A stretch of 17,533 nucleotides of DNA, taken from positions 1 through 17,533 of the forward strand of contig CAMTOT010000016.1 of the NCBI GenBank assembly GCA_947074165.1, read 5' to 3'. Of this stretch, positions 7,011-15,900 are shown in pieces. A model generated the notes under the pieces. The model made no database searches. It was not told the DNA's origin and saw nothing but the letters and a program-made list of their open reading frames with translations. Source of the DNA: an uncultured Bacteroidales bacterium. Lineage in GTDB: Bacteria > Bacteroidota > Bacteroidia > Bacteroidales > JAUNSR01. A program made the position numbers and the translations under genes. Each line of letters begins with the position of its first letter. The stretch's first letter is position 1.

Positions 7011-8816
7011 TCAATAGTTATAATCATTTTTAATTTGTGCATTTGTAGTCACGGTTGGCATAATTGGCATCAGGTCACGTATGAACTCACCGTCTTTACC
7101 CGTAAATACATTATTTGAGTCGTACAACGCATTAATATAGTTTGAGAAAGATGTTGATTGTATCCACTTCTCTACCTTAGTCCATTTACCACCGTCCTGT
7201 GGCAGATTAGCTTCTGTCTCACCTTCATTCAATCCCCATACATCAAACACGTTTTCGGTACTTTTTCTATACCATACGCTGATATATGTCTTAGAGTCTG
7301 TCGGACGCAACGCCTTCATACCTTCATTTGACTCATCAAGAGTTTCCTTAAGAATACCCCAACGCATCAAATCCCAGCGTCTCAAGCCTTCTCCTATAAA
7401 TTCATAAGCTCTTTCTTTCTGCAAAAACTTCAATAAATCTTCCTTAGATACTGCAGCGTCTACAGATGCAGATGCCTGTGAAGCAGTCTCAAAACAACGG
7501 CTTCTCACAGCCTTAATCTTTGTTCTTGCTTCTGATAGATTATCAAAATAGATATTCGCCTCTGCATTCATCAGATAGATATCGGCAAGACGCATAATCA
7601 TCGGATTTACTCCGTCGTCTTTTGAATTAATGGTGCGATTCATCCATTCTACTCTCCATTTTGAAAGATAAAGAGTATTTGCGTTTGAAGCGAACTTAGC
7701 CGTTCCATTGGTGAAATAATAAGGCAATACACATATATCTCTTCTCAAATCGCCTTTTTCATAACCATAAAAAAGAGCCGGATTCATATATATTCTACCG
7801 TTAAGCTTAGCGTCTGTATACGGATCTTTATTGTCGCTCTCTGAGACATCTCTTTTATGCGCAAGGAAAGACATAAACTCTCCGCGGCTTGTACTTGACG
7901 GTATCTCAAAGATTGATTCTCTTCCGGTCGAAATCACATCCGCGCACTGATCTTTAAATACTTTATCGTAAGTAGCAGCCAGTTTAAAAGATGTAGAAGC
8001 AAGTATCTCATCTGTTTCTTTAAGAACAAGCTTCATTAGATTCTCTCGGTCTGACGCGTTATCAAACACATAGTCAATCTCTCCGTAAGTACCTGAAGGA
8101 AGCAATGCCTTACCTGCCGCAGCAAGGGCGATACGAGCCTTAAGACCCTTTACAAACTCTTTATTAACTCTCTCCACTGTAGCAGTATAGTTTATCTCTC
8201 CTGCCCAAGGCACATTCTTTTCCGCTTCATCAAGATCAGCAAACAGTTTTGCGTACATTTCTGCTCGAGGCATCTTACCTACATAGATAGTGCTGTTGGT
8301 CATCGGTTCGAAACGTCCCGGCACATCACCCCATGTTTTGATAAGTGTACTGTAGAAGAATGCTCTAAGCGTCAGAGCCTCTCCATATAAATATTGAAAT
8401 CTCTCATTGCTCATATCTCCGTATTGAGGAATATAGGCAATAATATGATTACATAGTTCTATTGAGTGATACAAACGGCTCCATGGATCTGAGGCATTGC
8501 TTTGATTCATACCCACTTCGGTAAGTGAAGTTGAGTAACTGTATCTTGCTATTATAGTAGCGCTGCTTTTAGTTGAGCTATATATTTCAGCGTCTGTATT
8601 TGTCATCATCGGACCTACAAGCGTATTACGGAATGCTCTTTCCTGCATCATTGAGTTATACACTCCGACCATCGCGTTTTCCGCATTCTGGATATTTGAA
8701 AAGACCTGTTCAGTAGATAACTGAGAGTCAGAACGAGTTTCCAAAGTGTCCTCACATGAGGTCGCCGTAACCAGCAACCCCATTAGTGAAAAGGAATATA
8801 ATAATTTACGAATCAT
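7011..8816 (-). CDS. SusD/RagB-family outer-membrane glycan-binding lipoprotein
   Basis: A 601-residue SusD-like surface lipoprotein that caps the SusC transporter and binds glycan. The lipoprotein signal ends TATSC with the lipidated cysteine at C21; the following EDTLE is acidic, as in Bacteroidetes surface-export signals. The SusD N-terminal region contains the helix YGEALTLRAFFYSTLIKTWG (144-163), a TPR-like hallmark of the family. The C-terminal region contains RLADIYLMNAEA (409-420), KERAYEFIGEG (467-477) and RRWDLMRWG (479-487), all strongly conserved. Length is typical. It lies 23 bp after the susC stop codon, as expected for a co-transcribed pair, and is followed by a terminator. Binding to homogalacturonan oligosaccharides is inferred from the adjacent enzymes. 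Confidence 0.96.
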   Translation of the reverse strand: MIRKLLYSFSLMGLLVTATSCEDTLETRSDSQLSTEQVFSNIQNAENAMVGVYNSMMQERAFRNTLVGPMMTNTDAEIYSSTKSSATIIARYSYSTSLTEVGMNQSNASDPWSRLYHSIELCNHIIAYIPQYGDMSNERFQYLYGEALTLRAFFYSTLIKTWGDVPGRFEPMTNSTIYVGKMPRAEMYAKLFADLDEAEKNVPWAGEINYTATVERVNKEFVKGLKARIALAAAGKALLPSGTYGEIDYVFDNASDRENLMKLVLKETDEILASTSFKLAATYDKVFKDQCADVISTGRESIFEIPSSTSRGEFMSFLAHKRDVSESDNKDPYTDAKLNGRIYMNPALFYGYEKGDLRRDICVLPYYFTNGTAKFASNANTLYLSKWRVEWMNRTINSKDDGVNPMIMRLADIYLMNAEANIYFDNLSEARTKIKAVRSRCFETASQASASVDAAVSKEDLLKFLQKERAYEFIGEGLRRWDLMRWGILKETLDESNEGMKALRPTDSKTYISVWYRKSTENVFDVWGLNEGETEANLPQDGGKWTKVEKWIQSTSFSNYINALYDSNNVFTGKDGEFIRDLMPIMPTVTTNAQIKNDYNY

Positions 8817-8839
8817 AATCTTAATAATTTAATTACTTA

Positions 8840-11800
8840 TTACAGAGTCAAATTAACACCGACACTAAACGAACGGCTCTTCGGATACGCTGAGTAGTCT
8901 ACACCTGGTGTAAGAGGAGTCTTACGGCGAGAGTCTACTTCAGGATCATATCCTGAGTATTTAGTCAGGCAAAATAAGTTAGTACCTGTAGCGTATACAC
9001 GCACATTCGATAGTTTCGCTTTATGTACAAGCGATTTTGGCAATGTATATCCTAATGTCAGGTTATTAAGACGAAGGAATGACCCATCTTCTATAGCCCA
9101 TGAATGAACGATAAACTGATAATTAGGCGACCACATTGTAGCGTTAGCATTCATCGAATTAAGCTGATTAGCATTATAAATCACTTCTCCTGTTGACATA
9201 TCAACTCTCGAATAACGATTCTCCGAACGCATTGAGTTAAGCATATTTCTGTAGTAACGATTTGTATCGTTGCTTGTAAATTCTATTTTATTGGCATTGT
9301 AAATATCATTTCCGATTACAAACGTAAAGTTTGAAGACAAGTCGAAGTTACCATATCTCATATTGATATTGAAACCTCCCTGGAACTTCGGATTAGAGTT
9401 ACCAATAACGGTTCTGTCCGCAGATGTTATTTTGCCGTCTCCGTCAAGGTCTTTTAGCTTAAGCGCTCCCGGACCCCATGCATTGCCTGTTATCGAACTG
9501 TTATCTACACCTCCGTCTTTAAGCTGCCATTTACCATTCTTATCAAGGATAGCGTCTCCGTTAGTGTCAAACAAGAAGTCGTCTGTTGTGTAGAAACCGT
9601 CAGTTACGTATCCGTACATAAGACCTACAGGTTGACCGACATATACTTTATAGTCGTCTGAAATACGGCTGTTCCATCCAGAGTTAGCTGTCATCTCGTC
9701 AAGTCCGCCAAGGTCATCAACACGACTCTTATTCATTCCGACATTGAAACCGACATCAAGTCCGAATTTTTTCTTATCAACGATAACTCCGTTTAGCTGC
9801 ACCTCAACACCTTTGTTTGATGTAGAACCGATGTTCTGTGTCTGATACTCATAACCGGTACCATAAAGAGGCATATTAATCAAAAGGTCTTTTGTAGAGT
9901 TCCAGTACAATTCTACCGCTCCGCTCAGACGATTATTGAAAAATCCGAAATCAAGACCAAGGTTACGCGTGAATGTAGTCTCCCACTTAATATCCGGATT
10001 ATACAGAGCATTACCCGGAGTCCAGTATGAAAGCTCATCATTTACATAAGACGTTGATTTGCTCTCCCATGCCTGATAATAGTCGCTCGACACACGGTCA
10101 TTTCCGGCTGTACCGAAACTTAATCTTAATTTTAAGTTAGACAACCACGTCTCTGCCGCCTCTGCCATAAATCCTTCATCTGATATACGCCATGCACCGG
10201 CTACTGATGGGAAATAACCCCAACGGTTTCCTGCAGCGAACATTGACGAACCGTCAGCACGCATTGTACCTGTCAATAGATACTTGCCCTTATAATCGTA
10301 GTTTACACGACCAAAGAACGAAAGAATATTTTTATCGCGGAAATGTCTGTTATCTGTTGTAGAAAACTTACCGTCCGGTGTCATGTTAAATGACTCCTCA
10401 GGAGAAAACCCTTCAGAAAGGCCCTCTACAAGAGTTGTCTTAACACTCTTCTCGTAAGTAGTAAGCTCTTGCCCTACAAGCACTCCCAGATTATGACTTT
10501 TATTAAACTTCTTATTCCAGTTTAGCGTATTTGAATTACGGAAACGGTTAATATCCGTATCTGTAATAATTACAGCAGGGGCATTCTTAATACTTGCGGC
10601 ATTCTGAGAATAGTAAGTAGAAGTGCCGTAGTATCTGTTATCATCACTTCTGTTTGTCTCAATACCAAGCTCAGAGCGCAATGTCAATCCTTTCATAAGA
10701 TCAAGGCTCGCGCCTCCGTTTATTGAGAAATTCTTCTTATGTTGGAATCTGTAATTATCTTTTATCGACAATACAGGATCAATCAGTCCGCCGGCTGCAT
10801 CTTCATCATCATCATTCTCACTTTCCGTTAGCTTAAGTGAAATCGGCGTATAAATAACCGCATTTTTAAGACGTGAATCTGAAGATGATTTTTCATTTGT
10901 CTCAGTAGCTCCTGCTCCCTCTACCTGAGTATCGGTATAACGTGTACTGAAGTTCAGTTTTAAGAATTTATATGGCTTCGCGTTTAATTTAAACGCAAGA
11001 TTGTTTCGTGTATATTTTGAGTCAAGCATGATAGCCTTATCATCCGTGCGGGCATAAGAAGCATTATAACTTACATTCTCGCTTCCTCCGGTTATACTGA
11101 TATTGTTGTTTGACATATATCCAGTGCGACCGAAGATCTCGTTTTGATGATCATTACCCTCTACACCTCTGTAAGATTCAAGATTATCAAGTCCGCCAAA
11201 GTATTTAGTATAGCCTTCCTGTACTCCGTCAAAGCGCTTATCATAAGTAGTGTTATTGTTTATGATATTCGATTCGGCCTGCCATTTCACAAACTCATAA
11301 GGATCCATAACGTCAAGAGTCTTAGCGATCTTTCTTACGCCGAATGAACCATTATAGTTTAGTGAGAATTTAGAACCGTCTTTTGGTGTTTTTGTTGTTA
11401 CGATGATTACACCGTTAGCTCCCTGCGATCCGTAAATAGCTGTCGATGAAGCGTCTTTAAGAACGTCTATCGACTGAATATCACCCGGTGGTATATCTGA
11501 AATCGAGCTTACAGGAAATCCGTCAACAATATAAAGCGGTGTATTATCTCCTGTGATCGAACCTCCGCCACGCACACGTATTTTCACCTCAGCGTCGGGA
11601 GAACCCTCTGTAGAGGTAACCTGCACACCTGCCAGACGACCAGAAATCGCCTCTGCCGCCGATGCTACCGGCACGTCTTTCAAAGCCTCACTGTTTACCG
11701 AAGCCACCGAACCGGTAAGGTCACGCTTCTTCTGCGTACCGTATCCGACTACAACGACCTCATCAAGAGCCTGGCTTGTCTCTTCAAGAGTTACATTCAT

Positions 11801-12088
11801 CTGACCACCCTTAGCCGACATTTCTTTGCTCTGCATACCGATATATGAATAAACAAGAGTCTGACCTGCCTTAGGCACTTCAATCTCATAGTTACCGTCA
11901 ATATCCGTAATAGTACCTATCGTTGTACCTTTTACAAGAATCGACCCGCCGATTACCGGCTCATTCATCTTATCAACAACCGTTCCTGTAATCTTAATCT
12001 GAGCAAGCAGACCTGATACGGGAGCAGCCACGAATGCAAAAATCAAAGCGCATCGGCCCGGATTTAGATATTTACTTCTTTTCTGCAT
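8840..12088 (-). CDS. SusC/RagA-family TonB-dependent outer-membrane transporter
   Basis: A SusC-like TonB-dependent porin that imports the oligosaccharides held by its SusD partner. I take the ATG at 12088 (1082 residues), since MQKRSKYLNPGRC opens a normal signal peptide ending SGLLA-Q at residue 30. The reading frame continues to an ATG at 12148, but the extra 20 residues (MILNCVCACV...) are odd and come from a GT-rich run; ATGs at 12118 and 12115 are also possible. Domains: carboxypeptidase D regulatory-like beta-sandwich (about 31-103), DEVVVVGYG linking motif (109-117), plug (about 119-233, with TPLYIVDGFPV at 183-193 and NGVIIVTTK at 225-233), then a 22-strand barrel ending in aromatic and hydrophobic SFSVGVNLTL. 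Gene order susC-susD and the neighbouring HTCS imply induction by the sensed glycan. Pectic substrate is inferred. Confidence 0.96.
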   Translation of the reverse strand: MQKRSKYLNPGRCALIFAFVAAPVSGLLAQIKITGTVVDKMNEPVIGGSILVKGTTIGTITDIDGNYEIEVPKAGQTLVYSYIGMQSKEMSAKGGQMNVTLEETSQALDEVVVVGYGTQKKRDLTGSVASVNSEALKDVPVASAAEAISGRLAGVQVTSTEGSPDAEVKIRVRGGGSITGDNTPLYIVDGFPVSSISDIPPGDIQSIDVLKDASSTAIYGSQGANGVIIVTTKTPKDGSKFSLNYNGSFGVRKIAKTLDVMDPYEFVKWQAESNIINNNTTYDKRFDGVQEGYTKYFGGLDNLESYRGVEGNDHQNEIFGRTGYMSNNNISITGGSENVSYNASYARTDDKAIMLDSKYTRNNLAFKLNAKPYKFLKLNFSTRYTDTQVEGAGATETNEKSSSDSRLKNAVIYTPISLKLTESENDDDEDAAGGLIDPVLSIKDNYRFQHKKNFSINGGASLDLMKGLTLRSELGIETNRSDDNRYYGTSTYYSQNAASIKNAPAVIITDTDINRFRNSNTLNWNKKFNKSHNLGVLVGQELTTYEKSVKTTLVEGLSEGFSPEESFNMTPDGKFSTTDNRHFRDKNILSFFGRVNYDYKGKYLLTGTMRADGSSMFAAGNRWGYFPSVAGAWRISDEGFMAEAAETWLSNLKLRLSFGTAGNDRVSSDYYQAWESKSTSYVNDELSYWTPGNALYNPDIKWETTFTRNLGLDFGFFNNRLSGAVELYWNSTKDLLINMPLYGTGYEYQTQNIGSTSNKGVEVQLNGVIVDKKKFGLDVGFNVGMNKSRVDDLGGLDEMTANSGWNSRISDDYKVYVGQPVGLMYGYVTDGFYTTDDFLFDTNGDAILDKNGKWQLKDGGVDNSSITGNAWGPGALKLKDLDGDGKITSADRTVIGNSNPKFQGGFNINMRYGNFDLSSNFTFVIGNDIYNANKIEFTSNDTNRYYRNMLNSMRSENRYSRVDMSTGEVIYNANQLNSMNANATMWSPNYQFIVHSWAIEDGSFLRLNNLTLGYTLPKSLVHKAKLSNVRVYATGTNLFCLTKYSGYDPEVDSRRKTPLTPGVDYSAYPKSRSFSVGVNLTL

Positions 12089-12297
12089 ATTATCTGTAGT
12101 TATGGTTATTTTCATCATCACACAAGCACACACACAGTTGAGTATCACAAATTGTTACCAGAGATCGAGTTTCTATTTAACTCTGACCACTGACAAGCTA
12201 TTTGTGACTTCATCTTTTACCATTACTAAGTTTTGGGGATTTTTTCTGACAACTCATCTTTCTAAATAAAAATACCTCTTCTTAGATTAATTAAATG

Positions 12298-12319
12298 GTG
12301 TATTAAATACAGTGTATTA
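12298..12319. repeat. Paired GTGTATTA repeats with overlapping palindromes
   Basis: GTGTATTA occurs at 12298-12305 and again at 12312-12319, 14 bp apart. Two palindromes overlap within: GTATTAAATAC (12300-12310) and AATACAGTGTATT (12306-12318). The phasing is neat enough for a protein site or small leader structure, though AT-rich sequence makes chance matches likely. Confidence 0.35.
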
Positions 12320-12322
12320 TTC

Positions 12323-12452
12323 ATTGACCGGTAACTTAAAAAAACTCTATCTATCCATTTATCAATTAAAATCGCAACAAAAAGTTATTGTATAATATAT
12401 ATTTAATACATAAACAATAAACATTTCATATTCAATTCATAAACCGGTCAAT
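12323..12452. repeat. Separated 10-bp inverted repeat ATTGACCGGT / ACCGGTCAAT
   Basis: ATTGACCGGT at 12323-12332 is the exact reverse complement of ACCGGTCAAT at 12443-12452, with centres 120 bp apart. Each half contains the palindrome ACCGGT, and the two arms are among the few GC-containing words in an AT-rich stretch, so chance is less likely than for the nearby AT repeats. Both lie in the inferred susC leader. They could be regulator half-sites or arms of a leader fold. Confidence 0.45.
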
Positions 12453-12490
12453 CAGTTTATCTTTCTTGTATTACAAACTTAATACATAAA
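12403..12490. repeat. 12-bp direct repeat TTAATACATAAA
   Basis: TTAATACATAAA is present at 12403-12414 and 12479-12490, offset by 76 bp. The second copy overlaps the -7 box at 12474-12481 by three bases. The composition is AT-rich, so this is a weak signal on its own. Confidence 0.35.
12474..12481 (-). promoter_or_regulatory. Predicted -7 box of the susC-susD promoter
   Basis: On the minus strand 12481-12474 reads TAAGTTTG, a full match to TAnnTTTG and the only one I find between 12089 and 12640. No TTTG-like -33 element lies 19-20 bases upstream. A missing -33 is what one expects of a promoter that depends on an activator such as the adjacent HTCS. The start would fall near 12468. Confidence 0.45.
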
Positions 12491-12518
12491 ATCATCTTAT
12501 ATATTTACAGAAGCATAA

Positions 12519-12538
12519 TTGATGTAAATTTTCATCAA
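12519..12538. promoter_or_regulatory. Near-perfect 20-bp palindrome, candidate regulator site
   Basis: TTGATG at 12519-12524 and CATCAA at 12533-12538 flank T-AAATTT-T, giving a 20-bp palindrome with one mismatched (T/T) pair per dyad, that is 18 of 20 positions symmetric. Its centre lies about 60 bases upstream of the start predicted from the -7 box at 12474-12481, a usual position for an activator site. Binding by the AraC-type domain of the HTCS is inference only. Confidence 0.45.
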
Positions 12539-12644
12539 AGTAATGAACAAAAACAGCACTTATCACTTAACGTTTAATAAACATAATATCTTTTAACTCA
12601 TAAATGTGGTAGCAACAGCAGCTGTATTTGATATATCCCCTCAC

Positions 12645-12816
12645 CCTTTTACAGAAATCTCCCAACTAATACTATATACGAAACTTACGTTGCCTGTATC
12701 GGCAACGGCTGTTGCCGACTTGGGAATCAGTTGATTCCAAAGTCAGAATCAACGGTTGCCGATATCGGCAACAGCTGATTCACATATAGTATTGGTTGGG
12801 AGATTTCTGTAAAAGG
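12645..12816. repeat. 172-bp nested palindromic element with 33-bp terminal inverted repeats
   Basis: The outer arms, 12645-12677 (starts CCTTTTACAGAAATCTCCC) and 12784-12816 (ends GGGAGATTTCTGTAAAAGG), pair over 33 bp with one exception, T12667 opposite G12794, which is a wobble in plus-strand RNA. The 106-base interior has three further hairpins: TCGGCAAC/GTTGCCGA (12699-12706 with 12711-12718, loop GGCT), GACTT-GGAATCA/TGATTCC-AAGTC (12717-12744), and GAATCA...TGATTC (12746-12781) enclosing the perfect 18-base palindrome GTTGCCGATATCGGCAAC (12755-12772). The words GTTGCC/GGCAAC occur five times and GAATCA/TGATTC four times. No open reading frame, T tract or obvious target-site duplication is visible. 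It resembles a MITE or a REP/BIME-like intergenic repeat; a structured RNA or DNA-folding site is the alternative. Confidence 0.85.
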
Positions 12817-12838
12817 ATAGCAACTATAGAAAATCCAT

Positions 12839-12883
12839 AAAAAAATCCCGTTTTCAATCTGAAAGACAGATGAAAACGGGATT
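12839..12883 (-). terminator. Rho-independent terminator of the HTCS gene
   Basis: AATCCCGTTTTCA (12844-12856) and TGAAAACGGGATT (12871-12883) form a perfect 13-bp stem, extended inside by TCTG/CAGA around AAAGA. On the minus strand the stem runs into seven Ts (12845-12839). It lies 21 bp beyond the HTCS stop codon and precedes the nested palindrome, so that element is outside the main regulator transcript unless there is read-through. Confidence 0.93.
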
Positions 12884-12904
12884 CTTATTAATGTTGTATA
12901 TAAA

Positions 12905-15900
12905 TTATACTTTCTGCTCTTTTGGCGCGTGCTTCTCTTTATATTCAGTAGGCGTCATTTCATACTTTTGCTTAAAGCAGCGGCTGAAATAACGAGGATC
13001 GTTCATACCTACCATATAAGCTACCTGAGATACATTATATTGCTGTGTCTCTAAAAGCTGAGCAGCGCGTTTGATACGCATCTCCCTGATAAACTCAATA
13101 GGAGCAAGACCGGTAAGACTCTTCAGCTTTTTAAAGAATACAGAGCGGCTAAGGCCTGCGAACGACACAAGGTCATCAACTGTAAGCTCTGAATTCTCCA
13201 TATTCTCTTCAAGAGAGTTTATAAGATTCTGGATAAATATATCATCCTGCGATACTACGTTAGGTATAGACGGAGCAACCTCTATCTTACCTCCTTCAGA
13301 TTCAGTATGCGCAAGTTTACTTATAAGCAACTCCTGCAGCTTCTGACGCTGTCCAAGCAGGTTCTTTATACGGGCTTCAAGATACTCCGCGCTAAACGGC
13401 TTGGTTATATAATCATCAGCTCCGGCACTCAATGCTTCAAGTCTATCCTCCATCGCTGTTTTCGCAGTAAGAAGTATAACCGGGGTATGGCTCGTACGAA
13501 CATCATCTTTAAGGTGATGTGTAAGCTTAATACCATCCATCTCCGGCATCATGACATCAGAGATTATTATATCAGGCAGGTTATCGTAAGCATTATGCAG
13601 CCCTTCGACACCATTGCATGCCTGGATAATACGATACTCCTTCTCAAGAACAGTAGTAAGAAACTCGCGAAGATCCTTATTATCTTCAACGATCAAAATA
13701 GACTGCTTGTCGTTAATCCCTTCTGGAGTTTCAGCATTAGGAATCACGACCTGTGTATCTTCTTCCAGTTCCGGAATATCATCATCCTCCACGATATAAT
13801 CGACATCATCTTTGTAATGTTTGTTACCAAGACGGAAGCTAACTGCAAACCAGGTACCTTTCCCTCCCTGACTATCTGCAAGGATAGTAGCGTGATGCAT
13901 ATCAACAAGCTCCTTCGTCAGTGACAGACCTATGCCTGTACCCGGTTGGAAGCCTTCATAATTGACTGAGCTTTCAAAGCGCTCAAACAGTCTTGACAGT
14001 TTATCTCTAGACATTCCTACCCCCTCATCCTGAATACGGATAGTCACAGATTCATCAGAAGATATCACTTCAACCTCAATTCTCTTGCCGGCAGGAGTAA
14101 ATTTGAAAGCGTTAGACAGTAAGTTGAAAATTATTTTCTCTAACTTATCTTTATCCGCCCATATTGATATATCGTTTGACTTATCACTGTACGTGTATTT
14201 AATCTCCTTCTCGACCGCAATTCGCATAAAGTTCTCACCTACCTGTGATACAAATTCGCCAATAGCGATCTTTTCTATCTTCAATTTCATCTTTGCGTTT
14301 TGAATCTTTCTAAAATCGAGGATCTGATTTACAAGACGCAACATACGATCTACATTACGCTGCACTACAATCATCTGAGCTTTTGCAGAGTCACTCATTT
14401 CTTCATTTTTGATAAGATACTCAACAGGCGAAGCTATCAAAGTAAGCGGAGTGCGAAGCTCATGAGAGATATCTGTAAAGAATCTGAGTTTTAGGTTAGA
14501 CACTTTATGCTCTATATCTACTTTATTGCGCAGCTTGAAAAATACATACTGTATATAAAAGAAGATCAGAAGTACGCTGATAAAGATTAGCGCGTAAATG
14601 ACGTAAGCAATAGTTGACTGCCAGAATGCCGGTTTCACTTCAATGTTTATCCGTCTGGTATTTTCAACCCAAACGCCGTCGCTATTAGTTGATTTTACTT
14701 CAAAGACATAGTCTCCCTTTGGCAGGTTGGTATACGTCACTTTAGGAATCTCTCTTAAGATAGTCCAGTCGTCATTAAAACCTTTCAATCTATACGCATA
14801 TTCTATATTGCGTGTATTCTCCATATCCATCGCGGCAAATGATATGGTAAAAACAGATTGGTTATGCTGCAATATAAGTGTATCTATATAATCTATAGAC
14901 TTAGTAAGCGGCGAATCTTCAGCCCCGATCTCTACATTTTGGTTTGAGATCTGGAATCCGGTAAACACAAGAGGCGGTATAAAATTATTTTTTCTGATTT
15001 TGGAAGGATCAAAAATATAAAGTCCCGCGTTAGAACCCATTGCGATACGATTGTCTTTAAGCTTTAAAACTGACGCTTCAGAAAAATCCTCACTCTCCAA
15101 ACCATTGCTTGAATCATATAGATTGAACTGACTGTCTGCTATATTAAAACTTGAAATACCATGAGCAGAGGACATCCATAGTTTACCACGTTCATCCTCC
15201 TGTATATTAAGAATAATATCACTTACACAACCTTCTGCTTTGGAGTATACGATAAACTGCGACTGCGCGCCGTCAAATTTTACCATTTTAAGAAGTCCGC
15301 TGCCTGCCGAGGCAAGAAACATCTGCTTATCTTTAGTTGTGTAGATATAGTGCATATCATACAGATTGGCATCTTCATAGTCTGCTTTACCCGGAGAAAC
15401 CTGAGTAAATTTAATTGAACCCGCCGACGAGAAGTTCTCTTCAAAACAAACCATGCCGTTTGTTGTGGCAGCCCAGATATTACCAATACTATCGGATGCT
15501 ATATGACGTACTTTCTGACATTGGGATATAGGATATGAACGAAGAGTATTTCTGTGGTTAATAAACTCAATACGTCCGTCATTTTCATCAACCATATTTA
15601 CACCTCCGCCGAAGGTACCTATCCAAAGTCTGCTATTTTTATCTTCAAAGAATGTATAAACCGCGTCATGCGAAAGACTATAGATGTCATTTTGCGCCGA
15701 ACGGAAGTTATTTATATCAAAAGCGAGATCTCCTCCTGTGTTACGTCGCGAAACAAGGTATATACCGACTCCTTTAGTACCAATCCAGATACGTCCTTTT
15801 TTATCCTGATAAAAGCAATATCCAAGCACATTCAGCTTCTCTCCTTTATTTATGCGCCCGTCTTTTGAAAGATAGCCAAGATTATTAAAATCTTTATCCA

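Larger units (their letters stand above)
12089..12644. other. Long non-coding upstream region of susC
   Basis: This AT-rich region has no gene on either strand. It holds the only -7 match I found upstream of susC (12474-12481), a near-palindrome upstream of that box, and three sets of short repeats, listed separately. If the box is used, the susC leader is about 380 bases. Bacteroides susC leaders can be targets of antisense or trans-acting small RNAs, but I found no convincing plus-strand TAnnTTTG promoter here, so I do not call one. Confidence 0.6.

Noticed and set aside
12140..12160. A second susC promoter at the CAAATTGTTA sequence
   Set aside because: It does not fit TAnnTTTG on the minus strand (spacing is two bases too long), and it lies within the 20-codon upstream extension.
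12645..12816. Reading the nested palindrome as a CRISPR array or as an integron attachment site
   Set aside because: The repeated words are inverted, short and without equal spacers, so not CRISPR. No integrase or cassette gene is near, and the arms lack recognisable attC core sites.
12645..12816. Reading the nested palindrome as a second HTCS terminator
   Set aside because: Neither side is followed by a T tract, and a strong terminator already lies between it and the HTCS stop codon.
12635..12825. Target-site duplication flanking the palindromic element
   Set aside because: The bases directly outside the arms (TCAC on the left, ATAG on the right) do not match, so insertion by transposition cannot be shown from this sequence.
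13307..13924. Plus-strand open frame of 205 residues inside the HTCS
   Set aside because: It lies entirely opposite the receiver and histidine-kinase part of the HTCS, whose motifs are intact; no family resemblance and no promoter ahead of it.
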